A DNA stretch of 64,000 bases, from positions 1 through 64,000 of the forward strand of contig JANWIG010000058.1 in NCBI GenBank assembly GCA_025449975.1. Reading direction: 5' to 3'. The translations under genes were made by a program, and so were the position numbers. Position 1 is the first letter of the stretch. Each line of letters begins with the position of its first letter. This stretch comes from Thermoactinomycetaceae bacterium (GTDB lineage Bacteria; Bacillota; Bacilli; Thermoactinomycetales; Thermoactinomycetaceae). The notes beneath the pieces were generated by a model that saw nothing but the letters and a program-made list of their open reading frames with translations, was not told the DNA's origin and did not search any database. Positions 17,940 through 25,183 of this stretch are shown here, piece after piece.

Positions 17940-18935
17940 ATGAAAAAATCAATGCTCGCACTACTAACCATTATTCTATTCAGTTTCGTAGCTTGTGGTA
18001 CCCCTCAATCAGGAGAAAACAATCCCTCACTAAAAAAAGTGACAGTTGTTCTCGATTGGACTCCCAATACCAATCATACAGGGCTCTATGTCGCTAAAGA
18101 AAAAGGATTTTTCAAAGAGGAAGGATTGGAAGTCAATATCATTCAGCCAGGAAAAACGACCGTAGAGCAAATGATCGCTTCCAATCATGCTGACTTTGGC
18201 GTGAGCTATCAAGAATCGGTCACGCATGCCCGTACCCAAAACGTACCGATCATTTCCATTGCTGCCGTCATTCAACATAATACTTCTGGCTTCGCTTCGC
18301 CGGTAGATAAGAACATTCAAACGCCAAAAGACTTTGAAGGCAAAAAATACGGGGCTTTTGGCTCACCTGCTGAAAAACAGGTGATTGGTTCGTTGATGCA
18401 AAAAGAGAACGCCGACGTAAACAAAGTTACCTTCGCAAACATCGGTAGTATGGACTTCTTTACTGCGATGAAACAAGGGATTGACTTCGCCTGGATTTAC
18501 TATGGTTGGACCGGCATCGAGGCAGAATTACGCGGTGAAAAGCTAAACATGGTCTATATCACGGACTACTCTAAAGAACTCGACTACTATACACCGGTTT
18601 TAATCACGAGCGAAGAGAAAACCGAGAAAGATCCGGAAACGATTCGCGCCTTTATGAGAGCCGTGTCCAAAGGATACGAGTTGGCGATCAAACAACCCAA
18701 GGAAGCAGCAGATATTTTGGTAAAAGCGGTTCCCGACCTCGATCCCAAGCTAGTGGAAAAGTCCCAAGAATGGCTTAGCACGCGCTATCAAGCAGACGCC
18801 AGCCAATGGGGAACTCAAAAACTAGAAGTGTGGGAAAATTATGCGCGTTGGATGAAAGAGCATCAATTGCTCGAAGGAGAATTTGATGCGAAGAAAGCCT
18901 TCACCAATGCCTTTCTCCCTGGGGGTGAAAAATAA
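17940..18935 (+). CDS. thiY: Thiamine-precursor ABC transporter, substrate-binding lipoprotein (ThiY-like)
   Basis: 331 residues from ATG 17940 (TAGGAGGAG upstream). A lipobox ends in VACG (Cys19), anchoring it outside the membrane. The NMT1/ThiY fold is recognised from VVLDWTPNTNHTGLYVAKEKGFF, GKTTVEQMIA and WIYYGWTG. ThiY proteins bind formylamino- or hydroxymethyl-pyrimidine for import. TPP riboswitch control supports a thiamine role. Its stop overlaps the next start by one base. Confidence 0.9.
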   Translation: MKKSMLALLTIILFSFVACGTPQSGENNPSLKKVTVVLDWTPNTNHTGLYVAKEKGFFKEEGLEVNIIQPGKTTVEQMIASNHADFGVSYQESVTHARTQNVPIISIAAVIQHNTSGFASPVDKNIQTPKDFEGKKYGAFGSPAEKQVIGSLMQKENADVNKVTFANIGSMDFFTAMKQGIDFAWIYYGWTGIEAELRGEKLNMVYITDYSKELDYYTPVLITSEEKTEKDPETIRAFMRAVSKGYELAIKQPKEAADILVKAVPDLDPKLVEKSQEWLSTRYQADASQWGTQKLEVWENYARWMKEHQLLEGEFDAKKAFTNAFLPGGEK

Positions 18936-19225
18936 TGGGTCATTCCCTTGTTAGCTTACAGATTATTCCTCGTACACCGAACGGTGACAGTGTGATCCCC
19001 TATGTCGATCGGGCCATCGAAATGATTGACCAAGCCGGTGTAGCTTATCGGGTTGGACCATTGGAGACGACCATGGAAGGAGAGCTTGGTGAACTGCTTG
19101 CACTCATTAAAAAGATCAATGAAGAAATGATCCGGCTGGGCTGCGAATCCATTATCTCTCAAGTTAAAATCTATCATCATGTTCATGGGGCATCCATGCA
19201 TGAGCTAACCAAGAAATATGACTAA
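18935..19225 (+). CDS. Thiamine-binding protein, MTH1187/YkoF-like
   Basis: 96 residues. VSLQIIPRTPNGDSVIPYVDRAIEMI, a GPLETTMEGE turn and a final ...HHVHG segment match the single-domain MTH1187 family (PF01910), ferredoxin-like proteins related to YkoF halves that bind thiamine in the cytoplasm. It is inserted between the binding protein and permease, overlapping both neighbours (one base, then eight bases), so it is translated with the transporter. It may carry or sense imported thiamine or its precursors (inference). Confidence 0.8.
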   Translation: MGHSLVSLQIIPRTPNGDSVIPYVDRAIEMIDQAGVAYRVGPLETTMEGELGELLALIKKINEEMIRLGCESIISQVKIYHHVHGASMHELTKKYD

Positions 19226-19973
19226 AAAACTACTACTTCCTCCCTTATTGTTAACGGTGATCCTTCTCCTTTTGTGGGAAGGATCTGTCCACTTCTGGGA
19301 GATCGAAGAATGGATTTTACCAGCCCCATCAGCGATCTGGGAAACGTTTCTACAGCACTTCCCAACTCTTTCAGCAGATCTGATGGCGACAACTTGGATT
19401 GCCCTCTTAGGCTTTCTTTTCGGAATCCTTATCGGCATCCTCTTTGCCACCATCTTGCATCTCTTTCCAGTTCTTGAAAAAGCCTGCTATCCCTTGATTG
19501 TTTTATCGCAAAACATCCCGATCATTGCTCTTGCTCCTCTTTTGGTCTTATGGTTTGGCTTCGGCACGTTGCCCAAAGTCCTGATCGTCGTCTTGGTTTG
19601 CTTCTTTCCCATCACCATCGCTACCTTGGACGGCTTTCGACAGATCGATCACACCTTGATTCAATACTTACGAATAGCGGGTGCCTCCCGCTGGCAAATT
19701 TTCTTAAAAGCCGAGTGGCCTGCTGCTCTTCCTTCTTTTTTCTCCGGATGCAAACTCTCTGCCACCTATAGTGTCATGGGAGCGGTGATCTCCGAATGGC
19801 TTGGTGCGGAGAAAGGATTGGGACTGATGATGCAGACCGCAGCGAATTCTTTTCGGACAGATCGGGTATTTGTGGCGATTGCGATCATCGTCATGCTCAG
19901 TCTGACCTTGTTCTTTCTGATTCATCTCTTCGAAAAAGCAATCATTCGCTGGAAACCGAAGAAAGGAGCATAA
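19218..19973 (+). CDS. thiX: Thiamine-precursor ABC transporter permease (ThiX-like)
   Basis: 251 residues, about six membrane helices. The binding-protein-dependent permease loop that docks the ATPase is visible as EAA-type motif LRIAGASRWQIFLKAEWPAALPSFFSG. It resembles SsuC/ThiX permeases. The ATG overlaps the previous gene by eight bases; the stop is followed one base later by the ATPase start, so the four genes form one unit. Confidence 0.9.
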   Translation: MTKKLLLPPLLLTVILLLLWEGSVHFWEIEEWILPAPSAIWETFLQHFPTLSADLMATTWIALLGFLFGILIGILFATILHLFPVLEKACYPLIVLSQNIPIIALAPLLVLWFGFGTLPKVLIVVLVCFFPITIATLDGFRQIDHTLIQYLRIAGASRWQIFLKAEWPAALPSFFSGCKLSATYSVMGAVISEWLGAEKGLGLMMQTAANSFRTDRVFVAIAIIVMLSLTLFFLIHLFEKAIIRWKPKKGA

Positions 19974-19974
19974 G

Positions 19975-20712
19975 ATGAAACTATCTTGTAACCAGCTGTC
20001 ATTTCGCTATAAAACGGAGAAAGTGATCGAAGGACTGACGATTCATGTCAACGATGGCGAATTTGTCTCTTTGATCGGTCCATCGGGAAGTGGTAAAAGT
20101 ACACTTTTTTATCTGATCGGTGGGCTATATCAGCCCGACGAAGGCGAAATCTATCTCGATCAGCAAAAAATCAATGGAAAACGCGGTCTCGTCAGCTATA
20201 TGCCACAAACTTTTTCCCTTTTTCCATGGCGAACCGTCAAAGAAAATATTTCTCTGGGACAAGAGATAGAAAAGCGACGCAATCCCCAGGAGATCGATCA
20301 ATTACTCGAGAAAGCAGGCTTGGCAGACTTCGCAAACCATTTTCCCTATGAGCTTTCCGGTGGAATGCAACAAAGGATCGCTTTTTTGCGTGCCTTGGCG
20401 AGCAAAAAAAATCTCCTATGTTTAGATGAACCCTTCGGTTCGTTGGATGCATTGACGCGGACGGAAATGCAGCGTTGGCTTTTTTCGATCTTAACAAAAG
20501 AAAAACGCACGGTCTTATTTATTACACATAGTGTCGAAGAAGCGATTCTCCTTTCGGACCGCATTTATGTCCTTAGTAGCAAACCGATGAGGGTAAAAGC
20601 AGAACAGACCGTCCCCTTTTCACGGGAAGAGCGATGGGAGAAACGAGAAACTTCCGACTTCCTGCAACTGCGAAAACAAATCGAAGAAATGTTATATACA
20701 AAAAGCCGCTGA
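19975..20712 (+). CDS. thiZ: Thiamine-precursor ABC transporter ATPase (ThiZ-like)
   Basis: 245 residues. Walker A GPSGSGKST, Q-loop VSYMPQ, signature LSGGMQQR and Walker B LLCLDEP are all intact, followed by FITHSVEEA. This is the ATPase of the NitT/TauT/ThiZ type. Last gene of the TPP-controlled operon; a terminator stem begins within its last codons. Confidence 0.9.
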   Translation: MKLSCNQLSFRYKTEKVIEGLTIHVNDGEFVSLIGPSGSGKSTLFYLIGGLYQPDEGEIYLDQQKINGKRGLVSYMPQTFSLFPWRTVKENISLGQEIEKRRNPQEIDQLLEKAGLADFANHFPYELSGGMQQRIAFLRALASKKNLLCLDEPFGSLDALTRTEMQRWLFSILTKEKRTVLFITHSVEEAILLSDRIYVLSSKPMRVKAEQTVPFSREERWEKRETSDFLQLRKQIEEMLYTKSR

Positions 20713-20730
20713 TACACACAGCGGCTTTGA
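20701..20730 (+). terminator. Terminator of the thi operon
   Basis: AAAGCCGCTG-N7-CAGCGGCTTT forms a perfect stem that overlaps the thiZ stop codon. Confidence 0.7.
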
Positions 20731-20752
20731 TCATTAATTAACATATTCGGTA

Positions 20753-21337
20753 TTAAATCATTACACGTGGGTTGGTCAACATCATAAATTGTAACAATTG
20801 ATCCAACGAAACGTTTTTACCGATCCGCGCCATCATAAAGTTCGCAGGATGCGCAGTCACATCGGGATAGTCCGTAAAGTACTGTTCCATTCCACACGTT
20901 TCTAAAAGATGCTTTAACATCCGTTGGTATTCATAGACGTTCAAGTGGGTATTTTTCAAGTCCCAATGCCAGTAGTACTCCATCGAGATCACAATCATAT
21001 CTTCTATGTCAGGACGATCAAACAGATGATCGATCAATCGTTTTGCTAAACCATTCCCCCGATGTTCCGGAACGATCTCCAATGCCCCCAACATTTGGAT
21101 ATAAGGTAGTTGGGCCCAACGATCATCCGGCTCAGGAGGTAAAAGTGTTACATAACCCACAATTGAATTTCCGTAAACGGCCAAGCTGACATCGGTAATG
21201 TCCTCTCGTACCATCTGCGTCATAATCAATTGCTGTTCTTTCGCACTACGAAACATATTCAAATCCTTATGAAACTGGTACTGCTCCAACAACTCTTGTA
21301 CCTCACATCTATCACTAACCACCGCACAGTTTTTCAT
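20753..21337 (-). CDS. acuA: Acetoin utilisation protein AcuA, GNAT protein acetyltransferase
   Basis: 194 residues. The GNAT core shows VGYVTLLPPEPDDRW, LGALEIVPEHRGNGLAKRL (acetyl-CoA loop) and the AcuA-typical EYYWHWDLKNT followed by HPANFMMARIGKNVS. In B. subtilis AcuA acetylates and inactivates acetyl-CoA synthetase. Here acuB and acuC are not adjacent. Two good cre-like sites lie 270-325 bases upstream, and two acetate-symporter genes occur further along the window, which fits a role in acetate balance. Confidence 0.9.
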   Translation of the reverse strand: MKNCAVVSDRCEVQELLEQYQFHKDLNMFRSAKEQQLIMTQMVREDITDVSLAVYGNSIVGYVTLLPPEPDDRWAQLPYIQMLGALEIVPEHRGNGLAKRLIDHLFDRPDIEDMIVISMEYYWHWDLKNTHLNVYEYQRMLKHLLETCGMEQYFTDYPDVTAHPANFMMARIGKNVSLDQLLQFMMLTNPRVMI

Positions 21338-21496
21338 GTTAATACACCTCTTTTGTAAACAGGTAAGTATCTTTACTCGAAGATCCTCACCCTTTTTGCT
21401 AAAACTTGATAGGCGGCGAACTAATCAAAAGGTAAGTAAGATCATAATGACTACAAATTCATCGGTTTAAAACTATTTTTATAAGACCACTTATTG

Positions 21497-21523
21497 TTAA
21501 GATAACTTAATATCTTATCTTAA
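21497..21523. promoter_or_regulatory. 9-bp perfect inverted repeat upstream of acuA
   Basis: TTAAGATAA-N9-TTATCTTAA in an AT-rich stretch between acuA and the cre-like sites. It could be an operator; no matching regulator is known here. Confidence 0.35.
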
Positions 21524-21609
21524 TTATATAATATTTACGGAGGAATGGAAGGGGGTCAACCATATATTACTAATTTCTTTTATTTACGAAGAGATCAAAT
21601 GGTCTGCCT

Positions 21610-21661
21610 TGTTGACGCTTTCAATAGGAAAAATCCCTATTTTCCTAGGAAATCGCTTTCA
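21610..21661 (-). promoter_or_regulatory. Two cre-like CcpA sites
   Basis: Minus-strand TGAAAGCGTCAACA (21610-21623) and TGAAAGCGATTTCC (21648-21661) each match 13 of 14 positions of the cre consensus TGWNANCGNTNWCA. A poorer copy, TGAAAGCGGTTCAA, is on the plus strand at 21690. The remaining 21338-21765 region holds no gene I can support. Confidence 0.5.
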
Positions 21662-21710
21662 TACGGCTTGCATGAAACGGAGCATTTTATGAAAGCGGTT
21701 CAATAAAACA

Positions 21711-21748
21711 GAAAAAACCTTTGTCAGATCGCGACAAAAGTTTTTTTC
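21711..21748 (-). terminator. Terminator after the frameshifted GerP-like gene
   Basis: AAAACTTTTGTC pairs with GACAAAGGTTTT (one mismatch) and ends in a T-run on the minus strand, about 20 bases after the stop expected from the frame-corrected gene. Confidence 0.6.
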
Positions 21749-21765
21749 GTCTCTTTTGTTTTTTT

Positions 21766-22064
21766 CTATTCCTGTATACTCGGAAATATCGTAATTTTTT
21801 CCGCGCCTTCTTCTTGTGGGTGATTCGTCTCTTTAGGCGAGCGGCTCTCCATTTTTTGGAATGAGCATCGTAAAGCAGTGTATCTACCTGATCCTGGTCG
21901 GCAAGAAAAGTGTAATTATGTTGAAAGACATTGTTTCCACATAGATTGCCGACCACATGCTGATCTTTCGACAATGTTCGAACGCCGATCTGGTTTTTAC
22001 CGATCAGTAGGGCTGTTCTACCATCGGACTCATTGATTAATATCTTGCGGAACGCGATCTTGAT
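21766..22064 (-). pseudogene. GerPA/PF-like spore protein, apparent frameshift and non-standard start
   Basis: The minus-strand reading LLIGKNQIG, VVGNLCGNNVFQHNYTFLADQDQVDTLLYD follows the GerPA/PF pattern shared by its neighbours. After DAHSKK the frame turns into an implausibly basic tail that runs through a terminator. Adding one base to the A6 run (T6 at 21852-21857 as printed) gives ESRSPKETNHPQEEG...IQE and a stop at 21766, just before that terminator. At the 5' end AGGGAGGAG is followed five bases later by ATC (22064), with no ATG or GTG in reach. It is either decayed or carries sequence errors. Confidence 0.5.
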
Positions 22065-22086
22065 AACGTCTCCTCCCTTCTAAAAT

Positions 22087-22118
22087 GAAAAAGCCGTCTG
22101 TTTATTTTACGCTTTTTC
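22087..22118. other. Hairpin in the 5' region of the GerP-like gene
   Basis: GAAAAAGCCG and CGCTTTTTC can pair around a 13-base loop between the divergent GerP-like genes. On the minus strand it is followed by ATTTT, so it could be a leader attenuator. Confidence 0.3.
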
Positions 22119-22173
22119 GATCGAGAGGTTCAGCCCACTTTAGGAAATCAACTGCACACACGTGCCCTGGTCG

Positions 22174-22182
22174 CATAGATTA
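22174..22182 (+). promoter_or_regulatory. Sigma-K-like -10 box before the GerP-like pair
   Basis: CATAGATTA fits the mother-cell sigma-K -10 consensus CATANNNTA, about 48 bases before the ATG at 22231. gerP operons are sigma-K dependent in known Bacilli. Confidence 0.5.
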
Positions 22183-22230
22183 TAGTACAATCCCACTCGA
22201 CCGCAAGGAATCTTTCTTAGGGGGGGTTAT

Positions 22231-22488
22231 ATGGCTGGATCTGTGATTTTTAACGCCATTAACACCGGGACAATGGCTCAAAACAACGCGATCATGGTTG
22301 GGGAGAATTCCGCTTCCGGCTGGGATTCTCATAGTAAAACCCAACTCTCATCCGGCTATGTGTTTAGTGCATTTGGAGCACCTAATGTATTTTTTTCGAA
22401 TCTCTATGTTTTGAACGATAATGATCTGTTAGATACGGTAATCGCCGATGGATTTGAAACCAAAGCCAGCCCAACTACCCAGGTGTAA
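22231..22488 (+). CDS. GerPA/GerPF-family spore germination protein
   Basis: 85 residues. The family core is clear: VIFNAINTGTMAQNNAIMVGEN, SGWDSHSKT, then an aliphatic stretch and NDNDLLDTVIAD. GerP proteins are made in the mother cell and help germinants pass the spore coat. AGGGGGGG precedes ATG 22231. The next GerP-like gene begins seven bases after the stop. Assignment within the family (PA versus PF) is not possible by eye. Confidence 0.75.
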   Translation: MAGSVIFNAINTGTMAQNNAIMVGENSASGWDSHSKTQLSSGYVFSAFGAPNVFFSNLYVLNDNDLLDTVIADGFETKASPTTQV

Positions 22489-22494
22489 TGGAAG

Positions 22495-22767
22495 ATGACG
22501 ATCCAAAAAAAAGATGGATATGATTTTATTCAATTTGATTCGATCAACGTCAACGTCGTTTCGGGCAACGCCGGAATATTTATCGGTACCAATTATCAAT
22601 TTTGTTGGAACTCACATTCCAAAGAAAACAGCGCTTTTGGTGGGATTTCCGGGCATTCCAATATTGTTCAGCAAAATATAAATCTCCTTGTTGACAATGA
22701 CCTCATCGATACCCCGATCGATGATCGCGATCTCTTTCTCCATCAACAACATTCATCTTCTGCTTGA
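22495..22767 (+). CDS. GerPA/GerPF-family spore germination protein
   Basis: 90 residues. It keeps the shared pattern: FIQFDSINVNVVSGNAGIFIGTN, CWNSHSKEN, FGGISGHSN, DNDLIDTPIDDRD. It is read with the preceding paralogue (seven-base gap). Its last 25 bases overlap the end of the convergent GerP-like gene on the minus strand, so the two mRNAs are complementary at their 3' coding ends. Confidence 0.75.
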   Translation: MTIQKKDGYDFIQFDSINVNVVSGNAGIFIGTNYQFCWNSHSKENSAFGGISGHSNIVQQNINLLVDNDLIDTPIDDRDLFLHQQHSSSA

Positions 22768-23054
22768 TTTTGTGCATGAGCAGCGATGTTTTGCATGGTT
22801 TTCTTAAGCCATTCGGGAAGCTCGTCTGAATTGGCTAGAGTAAACAGATCCATGAAAGCCCCATCTTCCAGCTCGGATTTTGTCCCCATAATCCGGCTAT
22901 AATCACCGCTGATCGAGCCAAACCCTTGATTTTGCTTTTGATGGCTTTGAAAATGAGTAGGTAAATTATTTCCTAAATTGATACAAGATGCTCCCTCAAC
23001 ACTCTTAATATGAATAGAACCAATAAAAAATTGGGGGGACAAAAAAGAGTTCAT
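22743..23054 (-). CDS. GerP-family protein (GerPE/PF-like)
   Basis: 103 residues. FFIGSIHIKSVEGASCINLGNN, then HFQSHQKQNQGFGSISGDYS gives the family signature; a helical C-terminal extension (LPEWLKKTMQNIAAHAQNQAEDECC) ending in two cysteines is extra and could cross-link into the coat (inference). GGAGGGG lies just before ATG 23054. It is the last gene of a minus-strand unit hsp20 - gerP-like - gerPC-like - this gene. Confidence 0.7.
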   Translation of the reverse strand: MNSFLSPQFFIGSIHIKSVEGASCINLGNNLPTHFQSHQKQNQGFGSISGDYSRIMGTKSELEDGAFMDLFTLANSDELPEWLKKTMQNIAAHAQNQAEDECC

Positions 23055-23055
23055 C

Positions 23056-23517
23056 TCAACCCCTCCGCTTTTTCCTTTCTATTTTTACCCTGTATCCCAA
23101 AAGGGTTTGTTCGATTTCCCGCTGTTCATGGAAATCCTCTTTCGAAGTCACCTTCTCATCATCCTGAAGAATCGATGCTGTCTGTATTTGATGGTTCCCC
23201 TCCTCTGATCGAACAGAATCTTTTTCTTTCTTTTTTGGTTCTTGCTCTTTTTTCATTTTGTAAATAGCATCTTTTTTTCTTTTTTCTTTCGTGACCATCT
23301 CAAAATTATTACCGATACTTAGTGAACCACTTAGCTCTTTTACATTGATCCGCTCAAGCTGGTATGTAAGATTTTCTAAATATGGATCATAGACCGTCAT
23401 CTGTTGGACTTGAAAATGTTGATGAACGGGTTTTTGCTTCAGTTGTTCCAATTTTTCCTCAATCGATTGCAATCGTTGTAAAATCTGCTCTAATTCCCCG
23501 CTCATTCCTTTTTCCAT
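23056..23517 (-). CDS. GerPC-like spore germination protein
   Basis: 153 residues. An N-terminal coiled coil (LEQILQRLQSIEEKLEQLKQK) is followed by HQHFQVQQMTVYDPYLENLTYQLERINVKELSGSLSIGNN in the GerPC manner, then a highly charged Lys/Glu tail. Its start overlaps the end of the upstream GerP-like gene by 16 bases; the stop is one base before the next start. AAGGGAAAC supports the ATG at 23517 rather than the internal one at 23505. Confidence 0.75.
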   Translation of the reverse strand: MEKGMSGELEQILQRLQSIEEKLEQLKQKPVHQHFQVQQMTVYDPYLENLTYQLERINVKELSGSLSIGNNFEMVTKEKRKKDAIYKMKKEQEPKKKEKDSVRSEEGNHQIQTASILQDDEKVTSKEDFHEQREIEQTLLGYRVKIERKKRRG

Positions 23518-23708
23518 GTTTCCCTTCCAGGAGATTTTACTGCGCTTATTCCTCCCTGAAAAGAACCATGATCACCGGAAACATCTCCAAATCCTTGATT
23601 TACTTTCTTCGAACTTCGCCAATAAAATAAATAATTGTCACCAGAAAAAACGCCTGATGATTTCGAAACCGATTGGACAATCAATTGACCTAACTTGATT
23701 TGAACCAA
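23502..23708 (-). CDS. GerPA/PF-family spore germination protein
   Basis: About 68 residues from TTG 23708, which is eight bases past AAGGGGAG; an in-frame GTG at 23717 touches that site. QIKLGQLIVQSVSKSSGVFSGDN, YWRSSKKVNQGFGDVSGDHGS shows the family core with SHSK replaced by RSSK. The following gene overlaps its end. It begins 14 bases after the Hsp20 gene, so it belongs to the same transcript. Confidence 0.7.
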   Translation of the reverse strand: MVQIKLGQLIVQSVSKSSGVFSGDNYLFYWRSSKKVNQGFGDVSGDHGSFQGGISAVKSPGRETWKKE

Positions 23709-23722
23709 ATTGTTCACTCCCC

Positions 23723-24172
23723 TTAGATCCCAAAACTGCTTTCGTCTGCGTATTCAACTTGGACTTCCATCTCGGGATGGCTCAACTTTTCAAGCTTCAC
23801 AGTCAGTAATCCCTGATTATAGCGAGCTTTGAGAGAGCTAGGATTGACAGCGCTGGAAAGTGGAATCTCTCTTTTAAAGCGTCCATGATAACGCTCTTTA
23901 AGTATTAAATCTTTCTCTACGACTCCTTCATAAAATTCCAATTTTCCTTCGACAATTAGCCTATTGTTGACCAGTTGAACTTTTATCTGATCAGGTCTCT
24001 TTATCCCTGGCGCTTCCACCACCACCACGATTCTTTTTTTGGTCTCATACGCATCTACCCGAGGACCCAAATTGGGCATCATCCCCATTATGTTTTGCCA
24101 AAAATCACTTCCTAACATTTCCGCTTGCGATTGGAGCGACTGCCAATCGAAGTGAGGGGGTTTATATTTCAT
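23723..24172 (-). CDS. Hsp20 / alpha-crystallin small heat-shock protein (possible spore coat type)
   Basis: 149 residues. The alpha-crystallin domain is seen from DAYETKKRIVVVVEAPGIKRPDQ through LIVEGK to SSLKARYNQGLLTVKL. ATG 24172 follows AAGGAAGG; a GTG nine bases upstream is too close. It heads the minus-strand GerP-like operon. B. subtilis CotP is an Hsp20-like coat protein, so a coat role here is reasonable but inferred only from the operon context. Confidence 0.8.
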   Translation of the reverse strand: MKYKPPHFDWQSLQSQAEMLGSDFWQNIMGMMPNLGPRVDAYETKKRIVVVVEAPGIKRPDQIKVQLVNNRLIVEGKLEFYEGVVEKDLILKERYHGRFKREIPLSSAVNPSSLKARYNQGLLTVKLEKLSHPEMEVQVEYADESSFGI

Positions 24173-24277
24173 CGGGATCACCTTCCTTATTTCCGCATGG
24201 TGTTATTCTCTTTATGTCAATATATGTATCCATTCGCCAACTTAGAAAGCAAAGTTATTATATTTCTTTCTAAATCG

Positions 24278-24312
24278 ACGAGCTGTCCCGATCATTGTGG
24301 GACAGCTCGTTG
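24278..24312 (-). terminator. Terminator of the cobalt transporter operon
   Basis: ACGAGCTGTCCC and GGGACAGCTCGT form a perfect 12-bp stem, 12 bases after the cbiO stop. The T-tract on the minus strand is short. Confidence 0.6.
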
Positions 24313-24323
24313 AAATATCAGAA

Positions 24324-25181
24324 TCAAAACCCCTGTTTCTGCTCTATTTTGTTTTTAACCAACCACTCATAAAACTCCTGAACATTCCGCGGTATCTTTT
24401 TTCCTTGACGCAGCGCTTGGGGAAACAAATCCCATAACTCTACCAGCAATGGGACGCCAAGTTTCAATTGGACAAGCAACTCTTTTTCACCAAACACCTC
24501 GGCGGGCTCTCCTTCGAGCACGATCTGTCCACGATGCATCACAAATACCCAATCCGCCCATGAGAGTACCCAATCGATATCGTGGGTTGCCATCAGAATC
24601 GTCGTCCCCGCTTGCTCAATTCGCTCCATTTCCTCCCGAAATTGATTGGTTTGAAACGGATCAAGATAAGCCGTTGGTTCATCCAGAATCAGTAGACTGG
24701 GCTTTAAGGCCATCACGCCAGCCAACGAAACCCATTTTTTCTGCCCGAGACTAAGATGGTGAAGCGGTTTTGCCGCTAGCTCCTCCAATCCAAAATCGAT
24801 CAGTGCTTGCTCCACGCGCCGTTTCACTTCTTCATCGCAAAGCCCCTGATTATAGAGACCATAAGAAAGATCTTCTTCTACCGTCGCTGCCACCAGTTGT
24901 TGCTCAGGATCTTGGAAAACGAGCCCGATTTGCTGTCGGATCTCGCTTAAACAACGACGGTTGTATTTTAGCGTCTTCCCTTTCCATAAGACCCTTCCAT
25001 GATTCGGGCGAAGCAATCCATTGGCATGTAAAAACAACGTCGATTTTCCGCAACCATTGTGACCCATTAAGACACACTTCTTCCCTTTGGGCACCTTCAG
25101 CGATAGATCACGTAAAGCTGGCTGCTTTTCACCTGGATAGGTAAATGTCAGATCGATGAATTCGAGTATCCATTTATCCAA
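24324..25181 (-). CDS. cbiO: Cobalt ECF-type transporter ATPase CbiO
   Basis: 285 residues from TTG 25181, which follows AAGGGGGAG. Walker A GHNGCGKST (40-48), Q-loop GLVFQDPEQQ, signature LSLGQKKW and Walker B LLILDEPTAYLD are complete. It powers Co2+ import with CbiQ and CbiMN. The start lies two bases past the cbiQ stop, implying coupling. Annotating from the upstream in-frame GTG would add eight codons inside cbiQ. Confidence 0.92.
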   Translation of the reverse strand: MDKWILEFIDLTFTYPGEKQPALRDLSLKVPKGKKCVLMGHNGCGKSTLFLHANGLLRPNHGRVLWKGKTLKYNRRCLSEIRQQIGLVFQDPEQQLVAATVEEDLSYGLYNQGLCDEEVKRRVEQALIDFGLEELAAKPLHHLSLGQKKWVSLAGVMALKPSLLILDEPTAYLDPFQTNQFREEMERIEQAGTTILMATHDIDWVLSWADWVFVMHRGQIVLEGEPAEVFGEKELLVQLKLGVPLLVELWDLFPQALRQGKKIPRNVQEFYEWLVKNKIEQKQGF

Positions 25182-25183
25182 TA

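Noticed and set aside
21687-21974. 95-residue protein with a very basic C-terminal tail
   Set aside because: The tail results from reading past a likely missing base and runs through a terminator; the frame-corrected GerP-like product explains the locus better.
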